Shown: piece after piece, positions 16,199-24,765 of the stretch
Layout of the letters: each line of letters opens with the position of its first letter
Numbering within the stretch: position 1 is the first letter of the stretch
DNA from: CAVTWY01 sp963738575
GTDB lineage: Bacteria; Pseudomonadota; Gammaproteobacteria; Burkholderiales; Burkholderiaceae_C
Direction: 5' to 3'
Assembly: GCA_963738575.1 (NCBI GenBank)
Contig: CAVTWY010000002.1
Location: forward strand, 1,588,504 to 1,652,503
Length of the DNA stretch: 64,000 bases
The notes under the pieces: generated by a model
What the model saw: only the letters and a program-made list of their open reading frames with translations
What the model was told of the DNA's origin: nothing
The model's database searches: none
Program-made: the position numbers and the translations under genes

Positions 16199-17800
16199 TT
16201 AACCAGCACGGCGTGCCACCGAAACGCCGACCGAGTTCGCTGGCATGCGGCTTGCCCGACCAGGCTCTTGATGTTGGCGCGCCGACGCTGCGCGCTGTGT
16301 CTTTGCCCAACGAAGCGCCATCACAATGTAGGCCGCACCCATGCCCAACAAAGGCCAATACACGATGGGCACATACTCAACGCTGCTTGCCGTTGCAATG
16401 GTCATTAGCGTTGCCAAAATAGCACCTGCCAGAACCCGCCCCGTGACGCCCATCGACGCGTGCATCGGTTCAACCCGCCGCGCCATCCAAGTCGCACCCA
16501 CCAACACGATCAAAAACGGAAGCACAAAAACGGTCAAACCAATGATGCCGTAGCTCATGGCAACCGACAGGTAGGTATTGACCATGTCAATGATGCCTTG
16601 ACCTTGGCGCATTTGCTCCATGCGTGGGTCGATCAAAAACCGGTAGTTGCCAAACACCGGGTTGCTCATGAACACTTCCATGCTCACTTCGAACAACCGC
16701 ACGCGGTAATCCACGGAGTCAGATGCCGTCGAACCCACAAAGGGCAGGTACCCATAGAATTTTTGTCCTGATTCAGTAAAAAGCAGCCCAACCATCAACA
16801 CAGCGCAAACAACGGTCACCCAAATCAGCCGTTTGAAGAAACCCGGTCCCGTCAGGGTAATGAAAAGCAAGCCCGCCACGACACTCACCCAAGGGCCACG
16901 CGAGAACGATGCAGCAAAGGCAGCAAAAAGCATCGCAAGAACAAAAAGACCGTATTTGGGCGGTTGCAACGACGCCCGAAGCGCGACCCAAATGCAGATG
17001 CCAACGCCCACCATGTAGCCCAGCGCAATGGAGTGCCCCCCCGTCACCACGGCTCGCAAGAAGCCGCCACCATCGTTGTCACGAAGCAAATACAGTGTCA
17101 GTCCAGCCGGCGGAGCACCCAGCGAGGCTCGCAAGCCTTCGTACATGATCCATCCGCGGCCGGTCTCGAAGAGTGCTTGTGGTCCCATCAAACTTAGTGC
17201 CATCACCCAGGTTGCCATCGCCTCTCGCAGCTCTCGAATGTTTCTCAAAGAGCGCCCGGCCACATAGAACGGCAACCACATCTTGAGCAATTGATCGATA
17301 ACCACGCGGATGGCATTGGCCACCGTGTCATGGATAGCAGCCGGGATGAACGAAATCACAATGTAGACAAGCAGCAGCCCATGAACAATCGTAAAAATGG
17401 GCGGCATGGGTTCACGTGTTCGCAACAAGCGAAAGGCCATGGGCGTCAAGATCACCAGCGCGAGCAAACTCGGATGCGTGAGTTCGATCAAAAAGTTGAC
17501 GACGCCGAAGCCGGGCACCTGAACACCAAAGATCGGGACGGCTGCCAGAACCATGAAGTAGAGCGCCATGGGGTTGCGCTCTCTTTGCAGCGAATAGCTC
17601 AGAATCATCGCTGCGACAACACAATAAACCCAGTAGTTGTGCGACAAGAACGCAGCGGTGGTCACGGCAAACCAAACGTTTCGACGCCGCTCAAAATCCA
17701 GCGGTGTCATCAACGATGCCGTCATGGGCTTGCGCAAAAGCGCAAAGACGACCAACGCCATCCCCATGATGTAGCAGTAAGCTGTGATGTGTGAAGGCAT
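16199..17800 (-). CDS. O-antigen ligase/polymerase-like membrane protein
   Basis: 533-residue integral membrane protein with ten or more helices and a large loop carrying SFSRGPWVS, the signature region of the Wzy_C/WaaL family. In exosortase-linked loci such proteins are thought to polymerise or ligate the exopolysaccharide. It directly follows the exosortase gene: the xrtB stop and this ATG are one base apart, so translation is probably coupled. The tail is basic. Whether it is a polymerase or a ligase cannot be told from sequence. Confidence 0.8.
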   Translation of the reverse strand: MPSHITAYCYIMGMALVVFALLRKPMTASLMTPLDFERRRNVWFAVTTAAFLSHNYWVYCVVAAMILSYSLQRERNPMALYFMVLAAVPIFGVQVPGFGVVNFLIELTHPSLLALVILTPMAFRLLRTREPMPPIFTIVHGLLLVYIVISFIPAAIHDTVANAIRVVIDQLLKMWLPFYVAGRSLRNIRELREAMATWVMALSLMGPQALFETGRGWIMYEGLRASLGAPPAGLTLYLLRDNDGGGFLRAVVTGGHSIALGYMVGVGICIWVALRASLQPPKYGLFVLAMLFAAFAASFSRGPWVSVVAGLLFITLTGPGFFKRLIWVTVVCAVLMVGLLFTESGQKFYGYLPFVGSTASDSVDYRVRLFEVSMEVFMSNPVFGNYRFLIDPRMEQMRQGQGIIDMVNTYLSVAMSYGIIGLTVFVLPFLIVLVGATWMARRVEPMHASMGVTGRVLAGAILATLMTIATASSVEYVPIVYWPLLGMGAAYIVMALRWAKTQRAASARQHQEPGRASRMPANSVGVSVARRAG

Positions 17801-17801
17801 G

Positions 17802-18707
17802 CTAGAGCGCCTCACGATGAAGCGAATGTCGCTTCGTTTGAGACGGCCAGCACAGCGTGAGCGCCCGGTCCAAGACCATGAATGCAAGCAACGCCACCAA
17901 CATCAACACGATGCCGGCCGCACCGTGCAAGTAACCTTGTCCCGCTTCGTCGCCCGCGTGATAGGTCACCAACACCAAGGTGATGACGCGGACCACGTTG
18001 GCCGCAAACGCAATGGGTACGATGGCCAACACCAGGACAACCATCTGCAGCCTGGGTCGCTGCGCCGACACCAGATGAATGAAGAGTGTGCCCAAGGCAG
18101 CCAAACTGAACATTGAATTGAGCCCCGAGCAAGCGTCAGCGACCAACAGCTGGTAAGGGCCAATCGTGATCATCACGCCGGCGCGCGCAATGGGGTAGCC
18201 CACAGCGTGCAACCCGTCGACCACCAGCGTCGAGATGGCCGACTTCAACGGGCCTGTGAGTGCATCGACCAAGGTGGCTGGCAGCGGCACCATGAAGAGG
18301 AGGTAGACCCACGCAAACCAAACCGACTTAAGCGCGTGGTTCCCGCTCACCAACATCACGACGCAACCGATCATCAACCAGTGCGACACAAACTCGGCAC
18401 TTGCCATGGACAGCGCTCGCCCTGTGACGTAGATGACAGCAGCGGCGACAAACATCGCAATGCAGCCGTTGCCAACCACCAGCGCACTGGCGACTGGCAA
18501 CTGAGCGCGTCGCTGCCAAAACAGCCAGGTTGCAACGGCCAGAATCAACGGTGCATGACCAAACTCTTCAGTTTGCCAAATGCCCTTGCTCGCCGACCAG
18601 TAGACAGGCGCGTACATCACCAAGAACCCGGCAAGCGCAACAAGCCAAGGCCATGGAACCAATGATGAACGCGCAGCCGTCGCGCGATTGACGGCGGCAA
18701 TGGTCAT
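17802..18707 (-). CDS. xrtB: Exosortase B
   Basis: 301-residue multi-pass membrane transpeptidase of the exosortase family. The three catalytic residues are visible: Cys193 in DACSGLNS, Arg240 in ANVVRV and His261 in LHGAAG. Exosortases cut proteins with a C-terminal PEP-CTERM sorting signal and are thought to attach the product to surface material. The placement after epsD-E-F-G and before the ligase-like gene is that of the EpsH/XrtB type. The partner gene epsI is not next to it, and no PEP-CTERM protein is seen in this window. Confidence 0.9.
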   Translation of the reverse strand: MTIAAVNRATAARSSLVPWPWLVALAGFLVMYAPVYWSASKGIWQTEEFGHAPLILAVATWLFWQRRAQLPVASALVVGNGCIAMFVAAAVIYVTGRALSMASAEFVSHWLMIGCVVMLVSGNHALKSVWFAWVYLLFMVPLPATLVDALTGPLKSAISTLVVDGLHAVGYPIARAGVMITIGPYQLLVADACSGLNSMFSLAALGTLFIHLVSAQRPRLQMVVLVLAIVPIAFAANVVRVITLVLVTYHAGDEAGQGYLHGAAGIVLMLVALLAFMVLDRALTLCWPSQTKRHSLHREAL

Positions 18708-18709
18708 GG

Positions 18710-19624
18710 TCAGGCTTCGGCGGTTGCAGCCTTGGCGGTCGAGTTGAGGGGCACGTCCACCAACACAGAACCGACCACACGCGAGCCCGCCTCAGCCAGG
18801 GTTTGGTTCAGGTCGTTGAAAGCGCGCATCGGTGTCGAGTTAACGCGAGCCAGCGTCAAGGACGACCCTGCCAAGCGACCCAACAAGGCGGCGTCTGCTC
18901 CGGTCGAGAGCGACGGCGTGTCGATGATCACGATGTCAAACGTCGACATACTTTGCTCGAGAATTCGATCCAACACGGGCCGGCTCAGAAGCTCAGTGGG
19001 GTTCGGCGGCGTCGGACCGGCAGGAAGCACGGCCAAACCAGGAATGCCGGGCACGAAGGTCACGACTTGATCTTGCATGCGCCCCGCCAGCAAGCTCGAG
19101 AGCCCCACTTGATTTTCAATCTTGAAAAGCTTGTGCTGGCGCGAGTGCCGCAGGTCGGCGTCGATGAGCAAGGTGCGCTCGCCCAATTGCGCAAACGTGA
19201 TGGCCAAATTGGAAGCAAGGTAGCTGCGACCTTCCCCGCGGTCGGCGCTGACAATCGCCAACGCAGATCGGCGACCAGAGTCATCAAACCAACGCAGCTG
19301 CAGTTGGCTTCGCAGGGCACGCAATCGCTCGCCTTCTGGGCCAAACGGTTTGTAGGCAGCCACCAATTCAGCGCTCACGGGGCGGCTGGTGCCCGGCTGC
19401 AAGAAAGGGTAGTCAAATTGAATGGACAGTGCGTAGAGTACGTCGGCCTCGGTCAACAGGCCCAGTTGCACGCCTGCCTCGCCAAAACGAAGTTCGGTAT
19501 CGCGTTGGTACTGAAGAACGCGTTCAACGTCCTTGGCAGAAAGCCGGCCCGATTCAACGAGGATGGCACCAATGGTGCGATCACCCGACCGGATCTTGGC
19601 CGAAATTGAAGTGGCAGATGTCAT
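18710..19624 (-). CDS. epsG: Chain-length determinant protein tyrosine kinase EpsG
   Basis: 304-residue BY-kinase-like ATPase. An N-terminal region (residues about 20-90) resembles the MshEN/general secretion N-terminal fold found on EpsG proteins. The nucleotide-binding domain has a Walker A-like loop, SADRGEGRSYLASNLA, near 125, an A' motif LLIDADLRHSRQHKLF near 150, and IVIIDTPSLSTGADA near 235. It pairs with EpsF to control polymer length and export. The four-base overlap with epsF shows coupled translation. The usual tyrosine-rich tail is short or absent. Confidence 0.87.
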   Translation of the reverse strand: MTSATSISAKIRSGDRTIGAILVESGRLSAKDVERVLQYQRDTELRFGEAGVQLGLLTEADVLYALSIQFDYPFLQPGTSRPVSAELVAAYKPFGPEGERLRALRSQLQLRWFDDSGRRSALAIVSADRGEGRSYLASNLAITFAQLGERTLLIDADLRHSRQHKLFKIENQVGLSSLLAGRMQDQVVTFVPGIPGLAVLPAGPTPPNPTELLSRPVLDRILEQSMSTFDIVIIDTPSLSTGADAALLGRLAGSSLTLARVNSTPMRAFNDLNQTLAEAGSRVVGSVLVDVPLNSTAKAATAEA

Positions 19625-21048
19625 GGGGTGCCTCCATCCATCGCGATCTGCGGCGGCAAGTTCATAGGGGAGCGGCGAACGGGTGAGGGAAGCAGGCGGG
19701 TTCTAGCGTCCAACGGCTTGGACGACAAAACGCCGATCACGGGCACACCATCTGCAACAAGCATGTCTTCTTCGCTGCGCACGCGTCGGTCCAGCAACTC
19801 CCAGCCGATCGCAGCGCCGAGCCCCAACAACAGGCCTATCGCCACGGCCAAAGCCACGTTCTTTGGAATGTTGGGCTTGGAATGGTCAAGCGGCTCAACG
19901 GCGGGGCTCAAGACTTTGGCGCTGGCTTGTTCGGATTGCACCTCGTTGTCGACACGGGTGCGATTCTGGGCCACCGTTTCATAGGCCTTTTGTGCCGTTT
20001 CGACGTCCTTGAGCAGAACCGCAGCCTCGTCGCGCTCGCCACGAAGGCTCAGCACGGTCCGCTTTTGCTGGTCGATCATGGTGCGCAGTTCAATCACACG
20101 CTGCGAGGCAATGCGATTGGCGGACGCTGTGCCTCCCGACACGCGGCGCATTTCGCTTTGAAGTTGGCGCCTCAACTCACTGACTTGTGCCTCCAGTTGC
20201 ATGCGCTGAGGGTGCTTGGCGCCAAGCTGCTCGCTCACCTCGCGCAATCGTGTCTCCCCTGTCGACAACTGGGTTTTGAGCCCCTGCACGACAGCGCTTT
20301 GCTGGACATCCACTGAATCTTCACTGCCGGCATTGCGCTGCTGGCTGGACGTGGTGGCTGATTCAGCCATCGCGGTGGCCAGCGAAGTCTCGAGCGAATT
20401 GAGCCGCTGCTGTTCGAGGTCAATGCGCTCAGGTGAAATCACAATGCCTTTTTTCTGTTGAAAGGCTGAGAGGCGATCTTGAGAAGCCTGGAATTCAGCG
20501 CGCAGGGTGCGCAGTCGGTTGTCCATGAACGTTGAGGAAGCTCGTGCTGGCTCCACGCGCAGTTCAACGGTCAAGTCGAGGTAGGCCTTGGTGATGGCAT
20601 TGGTCACTGCCGCTGCAAACTTGGGATCGTTGCCGGTGTAAGCGACGTTTAACATCGAGCCACTCGGCACCATTTCGACTTTCAGGCCACGCAGCAAAAG
20701 CTCACCAAAGTAATTTTCAAGCGTGACGCGCCCGGCCGTTGCATCACGCCACTGCTCAACCGCCACTGGGTTGTCAGCGAGCCCTAGCATCTTGACCACA
20801 CGTCCCGCAACCCGTTCGCTGCGAACGATTTCAGCTTGCGTTGCCATGTAGCCTGGGCTGGTGAAGTTGGGCATGAACTGCGCCACCAATGGGTCGGTCT
20901 TGACGTCCAACAGAATGGCCGTTGACGCGGTATATTGCTTGGGCATCACCAGACTCACGGCCGTGGTGCCCGCAACGATCAGCGAAAAGAGACCAAGAAT
21001 CAGCCACCAACGCAGCTTCAACAGAATGAGAATTTGTTTGAAAGTCAT
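19621..21048 (-). CDS. epsF: Chain-length determinant protein EpsF (Wzz/GumC family)
   Basis: 475-residue polysaccharide co-polymerase. Two membrane helices flank a long periplasmic coiled-coil region: one near residues 15-35 (LILGLFSLIVAGTTAVSLVM) and one near 400-420 (ALAVAIGLLLGLGAAIGWEL). The C-terminal proline-rich segment is characteristic of the family. It works with the kinase EpsG and the outer membrane exporter EpsE. The start lies 7 bases after the epsE stop. Confidence 0.9.
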   Translation of the reverse strand: MTFKQILILLKLRWWLILGLFSLIVAGTTAVSLVMPKQYTASTAILLDVKTDPLVAQFMPNFTSPGYMATQAEIVRSERVAGRVVKMLGLADNPVAVEQWRDATAGRVTLENYFGELLLRGLKVEMVPSGSMLNVAYTGNDPKFAAAVTNAITKAYLDLTVELRVEPARASSTFMDNRLRTLRAEFQASQDRLSAFQQKKGIVISPERIDLEQQRLNSLETSLATAMAESATTSSQQRNAGSEDSVDVQQSAVVQGLKTQLSTGETRLREVSEQLGAKHPQRMQLEAQVSELRRQLQSEMRRVSGGTASANRIASQRVIELRTMIDQQKRTVLSLRGERDEAAVLLKDVETAQKAYETVAQNRTRVDNEVQSEQASAKVLSPAVEPLDHSKPNIPKNVALAVAIGLLLGLGAAIGWELLDRRVRSEEDMLVADGVPVIGVLSSKPLDARTRLLPSPVRRSPMNLPPQIAMDGGTP

Positions 21049-21055
21049 GCTGACC

Positions 21056-21952
21056 TCAGAAAAGTGATTCGCGCACGAAAACCACGTCGTCTTGTTTCAG
21101 TTCGTCGGTTAACGCGGGCTGCAGGATGGTCGTTTTGCCTTGGGCATCTTTGCGGTGCACACGCACGCCTTTTTCGGTGCCTCGCGCCGTCAAGCCACCC
21201 CCACTGGCCAGTACCTGCATCAGTGTCATCCCGCGTTCGAGCCGGATCGGACCTGGCTTTTGTACCTCACCGTAGACATAAATGGTGGGGGCCCGCTCAA
21301 CCCAAATGACGTCCCCGTTTTGCAAGGGCAAGTCACGCGATGAACGGTTGGCACCGAACATTGACGGCATGTCCAATTCTTGGCGAAAGGGCTTGCCGTC
21401 ACGATTGCCCACCAAAATGACCGTGTCGCTGCCGCCTGGGTTGATGCCCCCAGCGGTGGCAATGATGTCGGTGAGCCGCACATCACCCGACTCCAGCGGG
21501 TAACGCCCAGGCCTACCCACTTGTCCGAGCACTGACACTTGATTGCCTCGAACCTGAACGACGTTGATGGATACCTGCGGCTGCTTTAGAAAATTACCGT
21601 CGCGCAACCCATCGGCGATCCGCTTCTCAGCCTGGCTCACCGACATACCAAGCAATGACACCGTGCCAAGCAACGGGTAGGAGATAGCGCCCGATTCGGT
21701 GATGCGGGTTTCGAGCGACAAGTCGGGGCTTTGAAACACCGTGATGCGGATCGTGTCACCCAGCGACAGCCGGTACTCGGCGCTCCCAGCGGCTGCACGC
21801 GCGTCAGATGCGCCTGCTGCGCCCGCCGGAACACTGGCTGGCACGGTGGGTTGCTGGGCGTGTGCCGACAAAGGCAGCGCGCCAGTGGCGAGCGCTAGAG
21901 CAACTGAGGCACATGTTGCCAAGAAGCCACGACGGATTAAGAAGGCGTTCAT
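21056..21952 (-). CDS. epsE: Polysaccharide export protein EpsE (Wza family)
   Basis: 298-residue exported protein with a signal peptide (ALATGALPLSAHAQ) and no lipobox. The Poly_export domain follows (YRLSLGDTIRITVFQ near residue 60), then two SLBB domains (VSVLGQVGRPGRYPLESGD near 140; IYVYGEVQKPGPIRLERG near 225). It forms the outer membrane exit channel for the polymer. Its start overlaps the end of epsD by four bases. Confidence 0.92.
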   Translation of the reverse strand: MNAFLIRRGFLATCASVALALATGALPLSAHAQQPTVPASVPAGAAGASDARAAAGSAEYRLSLGDTIRITVFQSPDLSLETRITESGAISYPLLGTVSLLGMSVSQAEKRIADGLRDGNFLKQPQVSINVVQVRGNQVSVLGQVGRPGRYPLESGDVRLTDIIATAGGINPGGSDTVILVGNRDGKPFRQELDMPSMFGANRSSRDLPLQNGDVIWVERAPTIYVYGEVQKPGPIRLERGMTLMQVLASGGGLTARGTEKGVRVHRKDAQGKTTILQPALTDELKQDDVVFVRESLF

Positions 21953-23010
21953 TTAAGACCAAAACCCTTGTTGATGACTGATGTGCTGAGTCCTGTTGAA
22001 GACTGACTAGCAGCTCCCGTTGGGGCACTGGCGGCGCTGACGGGGCTGCGAGGCGCCGGCCCGATGGTGGCGGCTGCGGCTGAAGTCCCTGCAATGTCGC
22101 GCGCGGCCGACGCTGCCGCATCGGCCACCGTTGGTGCAGCGCCAGTGCCGACAGGTGCAGCAGCCGCGAACTTGCCAACGTACTCAATTTTGGCCGCTGC
22201 GCGCAAAGCTTTGACGTCTTCGGTCACAACCTTGCGCTTGCGATCATTGATCATGAATTGCTCGATCGCCGGCCGTGCGCGATCCTCATCAATGGCCTGC
22301 GCCCGAGATTCGATCAACGCCACCACTTGCGCCCCGTCCGGCGAAGCCACCATCATGGCTTGCCCAGGGCGAAGCTTGGATAGCGTGGGCAGCGTGCCCA
22401 GAGGTACTTGTTCCGCCGCCCTCACCACTTGGTTGGTGGTGTAGTTGACATTGTTTGAGCGCAGGTAAATCAACAAGTCGTCGACTGGTTTGTTGCTTTC
22501 CACGTGTCGCCGGATGGCCTCGAGTTGCGCGACCTGGCCTGCAATCGCGATCTCTTGCAACTGGTAGATGCGCCGCTCGCGGAACAGCGCTGGATTGTCG
22601 TTGTAGTAAGACGTAACCTCTTCGGGTGTCGGCTTGCCAACACCCTCAGCCAGCTTGTCGAAGTAAGCCCGCGCAATGATCTCGCTTCGTGTGGCTTCAA
22701 TTTGCTGCACCACCTTGGGATCGCGGTCGATCTTCAGTGCCTGGGCCTTTTGAACCGCAAGTTGCTGGTCGACCAAGCGCTCCAAAATGCGGCTGCTTGC
22801 AAGTTCAGCTTGTTCAGGCCGCAAGCCGCGCTGGGCCTGCAAGGCTTGATTGACTTGATGGATCGTCACCTCATCTTTGTTGACACGTGCCGCCACCTGT
22901 GACGTTGCCTTTTGCTCATGGTTGCCACACGCCGACAGCAACAAGACACACAACAGCACCGCAGACGCAACACGCGGGCGCCGAACCGCCAGACCTTCAA
23001 AGGGCCTCAT
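21949..23010 (-). CDS. epsD: EpsD family peptidyl-prolyl cis-trans isomerase lipoprotein
   Basis: Lipoprotein of about 353 residues. A hydrophobic signal ends in the lipobox LLLSACGN. A SurA-like N-terminal chaperone region follows (VNKDEVTIHQVNQALQAQR), then a parvulin-like domain, and a low-complexity Ala/Pro-rich tail. EpsD-type PPIases head methanolan-type exopolysaccharide operons and probably assist folding of export parts in the periplasm. It is the first gene of the operon. Starts at 23010 and 23046 are both possible; the first gives a compact lipoprotein signal. Confidence 0.85.
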   Translation of the reverse strand: MRPFEGLAVRRPRVASAVLLCVLLLSACGNHEQKATSQVAARVNKDEVTIHQVNQALQAQRGLRPEQAELASSRILERLVDQQLAVQKAQALKIDRDPKVVQQIEATRSEIIARAYFDKLAEGVGKPTPEEVTSYYNDNPALFRERRIYQLQEIAIAGQVAQLEAIRRHVESNKPVDDLLIYLRSNNVNYTTNQVVRAAEQVPLGTLPTLSKLRPGQAMMVASPDGAQVVALIESRAQAIDEDRARPAIEQFMINDRKRKVVTEDVKALRAAAKIEYVGKFAAAAPVGTGAAPTVADAAASAARDIAGTSAAAATIGPAPRSPVSAASAPTGAASQSSTGLSTSVINKGFGLK

Positions 23011-23244
23011 TCCAACACCGCGTTGTTGCGCAAAAATCAGGTTCATGGCTTTCAAAACGCATTCATTGGGGGTGACTCTGCGCACCCCCACAAAAGAGCC
23101 CCATTTTTGGGACGCCAATCGAGGTTCAACTTCAAAGTGAAGTGTACGTTCGCATCCCCTGGCTGCGTCTCCCTGGGGGCGGGGAAGTTGTCGGCTATGC
23201 GCTGCTACTTGGCGTGAATTAGCCACATAACGTGCAACTATCGG

Positions 23245-23267
23245 TTTCTGACCGACACGATCAGAAA
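23245..23267. promoter_or_regulatory. Inverted repeat in the epsD-ubiE intergenic region
   Basis: TTTCTGA (23245-23251) and TCAGAAA (23261-23267) are perfect 7-bp arms around 9 bases. The site lies about 235 bases ahead of epsD. It is the only clear element in the 321-base gap between epsD and ubiE, where no gene is seen. It could be an operator for the eps operon or a weak terminator-like hairpin; no clear -35/-10 pair was identified. Confidence 0.35.
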
Positions 23268-23331
23268 TTAAATTGCCAAACACCCCACTGGCCCAACCCT
23301 GAAAGGGGCGCGCCAGAAATGCCAGCTCATC

Positions 23332-24063
23332 TCAGCAGCGAATTCCGACGTGCAGCGCCACCACACCAGCGGCCAGATTGTGAACGTCTACGTGCCCAAA
23401 TCCCTGGTCCTTCATCATCAGTTTTAAGGACTGCTGGTCAGGGTGCATGCGGATCGACTCCGCGAGGTAGCGATAACTATCAGCATCACCGGCGATCAGT
23501 TTGCCCAACTGCGGAAGCACGCGAAAAGAGTACCAGTCATAGGCTTGCTGCAAGGAGGCGGCCACCTTGGAGAACTCGAGCACCAACACCCTACCTCCCG
23601 GCTTGAGGACCCGGCTCATTTCACCCAAGGCCAGCTCTTTGTGGGTCATGTTGCGCAGTCCAAAGGCCACTGTGACCAGGTCAAAGGAGGCTGGGGCAAA
23701 TGGAAGACGCTCAGCGTCACAAAGTGTGGTGGGCAGCACCAACCCCTCGTCCACCAATCGTTCGCGCCCCACGCGAAGCATGGCTTCGTTGATGTCGGTG
23801 TGCACCACCAGGCCCGCGCCACCCACCTTGCGCGCAAACGCGCGAGCCAAGTCACCGGTGCCCCCCGCCAAATCAAGCACCCGATCGCCGGGTTGGACAT
23901 TGGCCACTGCCACGGTGTAGGCTTTCCAGGCGCGATGCAAACCCATGGACATCACGTCGTTCATGACGTCGTACTTGTTCGCCACCGAGTTAAAAACACC
24001 ACGCACGCGGCTGGCCTTGTCGGCCGCATCGACTTGCTCGAATCCAAAATGAGTGCGGGTCAT
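23332..24063 (-). CDS. ubiE: Bifunctional demethylmenaquinone/ubiquinone methyltransferase UbiE
   Basis: 243-residue SAM-dependent C-methyltransferase of ubiquinone synthesis. Motif I VLDLAGGTGDLAR lies near residue 63. UbiE-specific blocks are FNSVANKYDVMNDVMSMGLHR and RVLKPGGRVLVLEFSK, with YDWYSFRVLPQLGKLI further on. It acts at the inner membrane and supplies the quinone used by the cytochrome bc1 complex encoded at 46-49 kb. It lies 40 bases downstream of the DUF971 gene, a pairing common in this group of bacteria. Confidence 0.95.
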   Translation of the reverse strand: MTRTHFGFEQVDAADKASRVRGVFNSVANKYDVMNDVMSMGLHRAWKAYTVAVANVQPGDRVLDLAGGTGDLARAFARKVGGAGLVVHTDINEAMLRVGRERLVDEGLVLPTTLCDAERLPFAPASFDLVTVAFGLRNMTHKELALGEMSRVLKPGGRVLVLEFSKVAASLQQAYDWYSFRVLPQLGKLIAGDADSYRYLAESIRMHPDQQSLKLMMKDQGFGHVDVHNLAAGVVALHVGIRC

Positions 24064-24103
24064 GGCTGAGTCTTGCCAGCAAAGCTTTTTTCAGTCGCTC
24101 GTG

Positions 24104-24523
24104 CTAGTGCTTGTGGCTTGCACAGCCCCCGGCCGCCCCGCCCGTGCTCGCCGCCGGCGACGCGGTGTCGCGGTTGGCTCCTGCGTCGTGCAGGCGTTGC
24201 TCGTAATTTGCCCACAACTCGTCCTGGCGCATCCCCAGGTCGTAGAAGTAGCCCCAGGAAAAGATCCCCGAGCTGTGCCCGTCGTCAAACGTGGGTTGAA
24301 CGGCATAGTGCCCCACCGCTTCCAGGGCCGTGATCACGACATTTCGCTTGCCAGTTTGGAGCGTTTCTTGTCCTGGCCCATGCCCCTGAACCTCGGCCGA
24401 CGGGGAGTGCACACGCAAGAATTCAAAGGGCAGCTGAAAAGCCTTGCCGTCATCAAACGCGATCTCGACCGTTCGCGACGATTGATGCACGGTCAGGCTG
24501 GTGGGCTGGGGCTGGTTTTTCAT
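24104..24523 (-). CDS. DUF971 (gamma-butyrobetaine hydroxylase N-terminal-like) protein
   Basis: 139-residue protein with the DUF971 fold segments IAFDDGKAFQLPFEFLRVHSPSAEVQGHG and YAVQPTFDDGHSSGIFSWGYF, given here as landmarks (the first spans residues about 21-49). This domain, also found at the N-terminus of gamma-butyrobetaine dioxygenases, may bind metal; its stand-alone role is unknown. The C-terminal 25 residues are Ala/Gly-rich with a His-containing end. Upstream of ubiE on the same strand, probably co-transcribed. Confidence 0.82.
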   Translation of the reverse strand: MKNQPQPTSLTVHQSSRTVEIAFDDGKAFQLPFEFLRVHSPSAEVQGHGPGQETLQTGKRNVVITALEAVGHYAVQPTFDDGHSSGIFSWGYFYDLGMRQDELWANYEQRLHDAGANRDTASPAASTGGAAGGCASHKH

Positions 24524-24765
24524 ACGTGGACCATTTTAGCCGCTTCGCGCCCGTGAAGGAATGCACGGTCCTTGGCAGGGTCAGTCCAACGCGCAGGCCC
24601 AAAGCCAGGGGCATGCGTCGGCACTTAGACAACGCATCGTTGCTGAGCGCTGCATAGTTCACAACCTTTGCGCACCCCAGCGATCCACAAACCACCAAAA
24701 TCCATGGGTGTGTCAGTCCTCGCTTGCAGAGTGCGGGGGCGCGCGTGTCCGACGTCTATTGTTTT

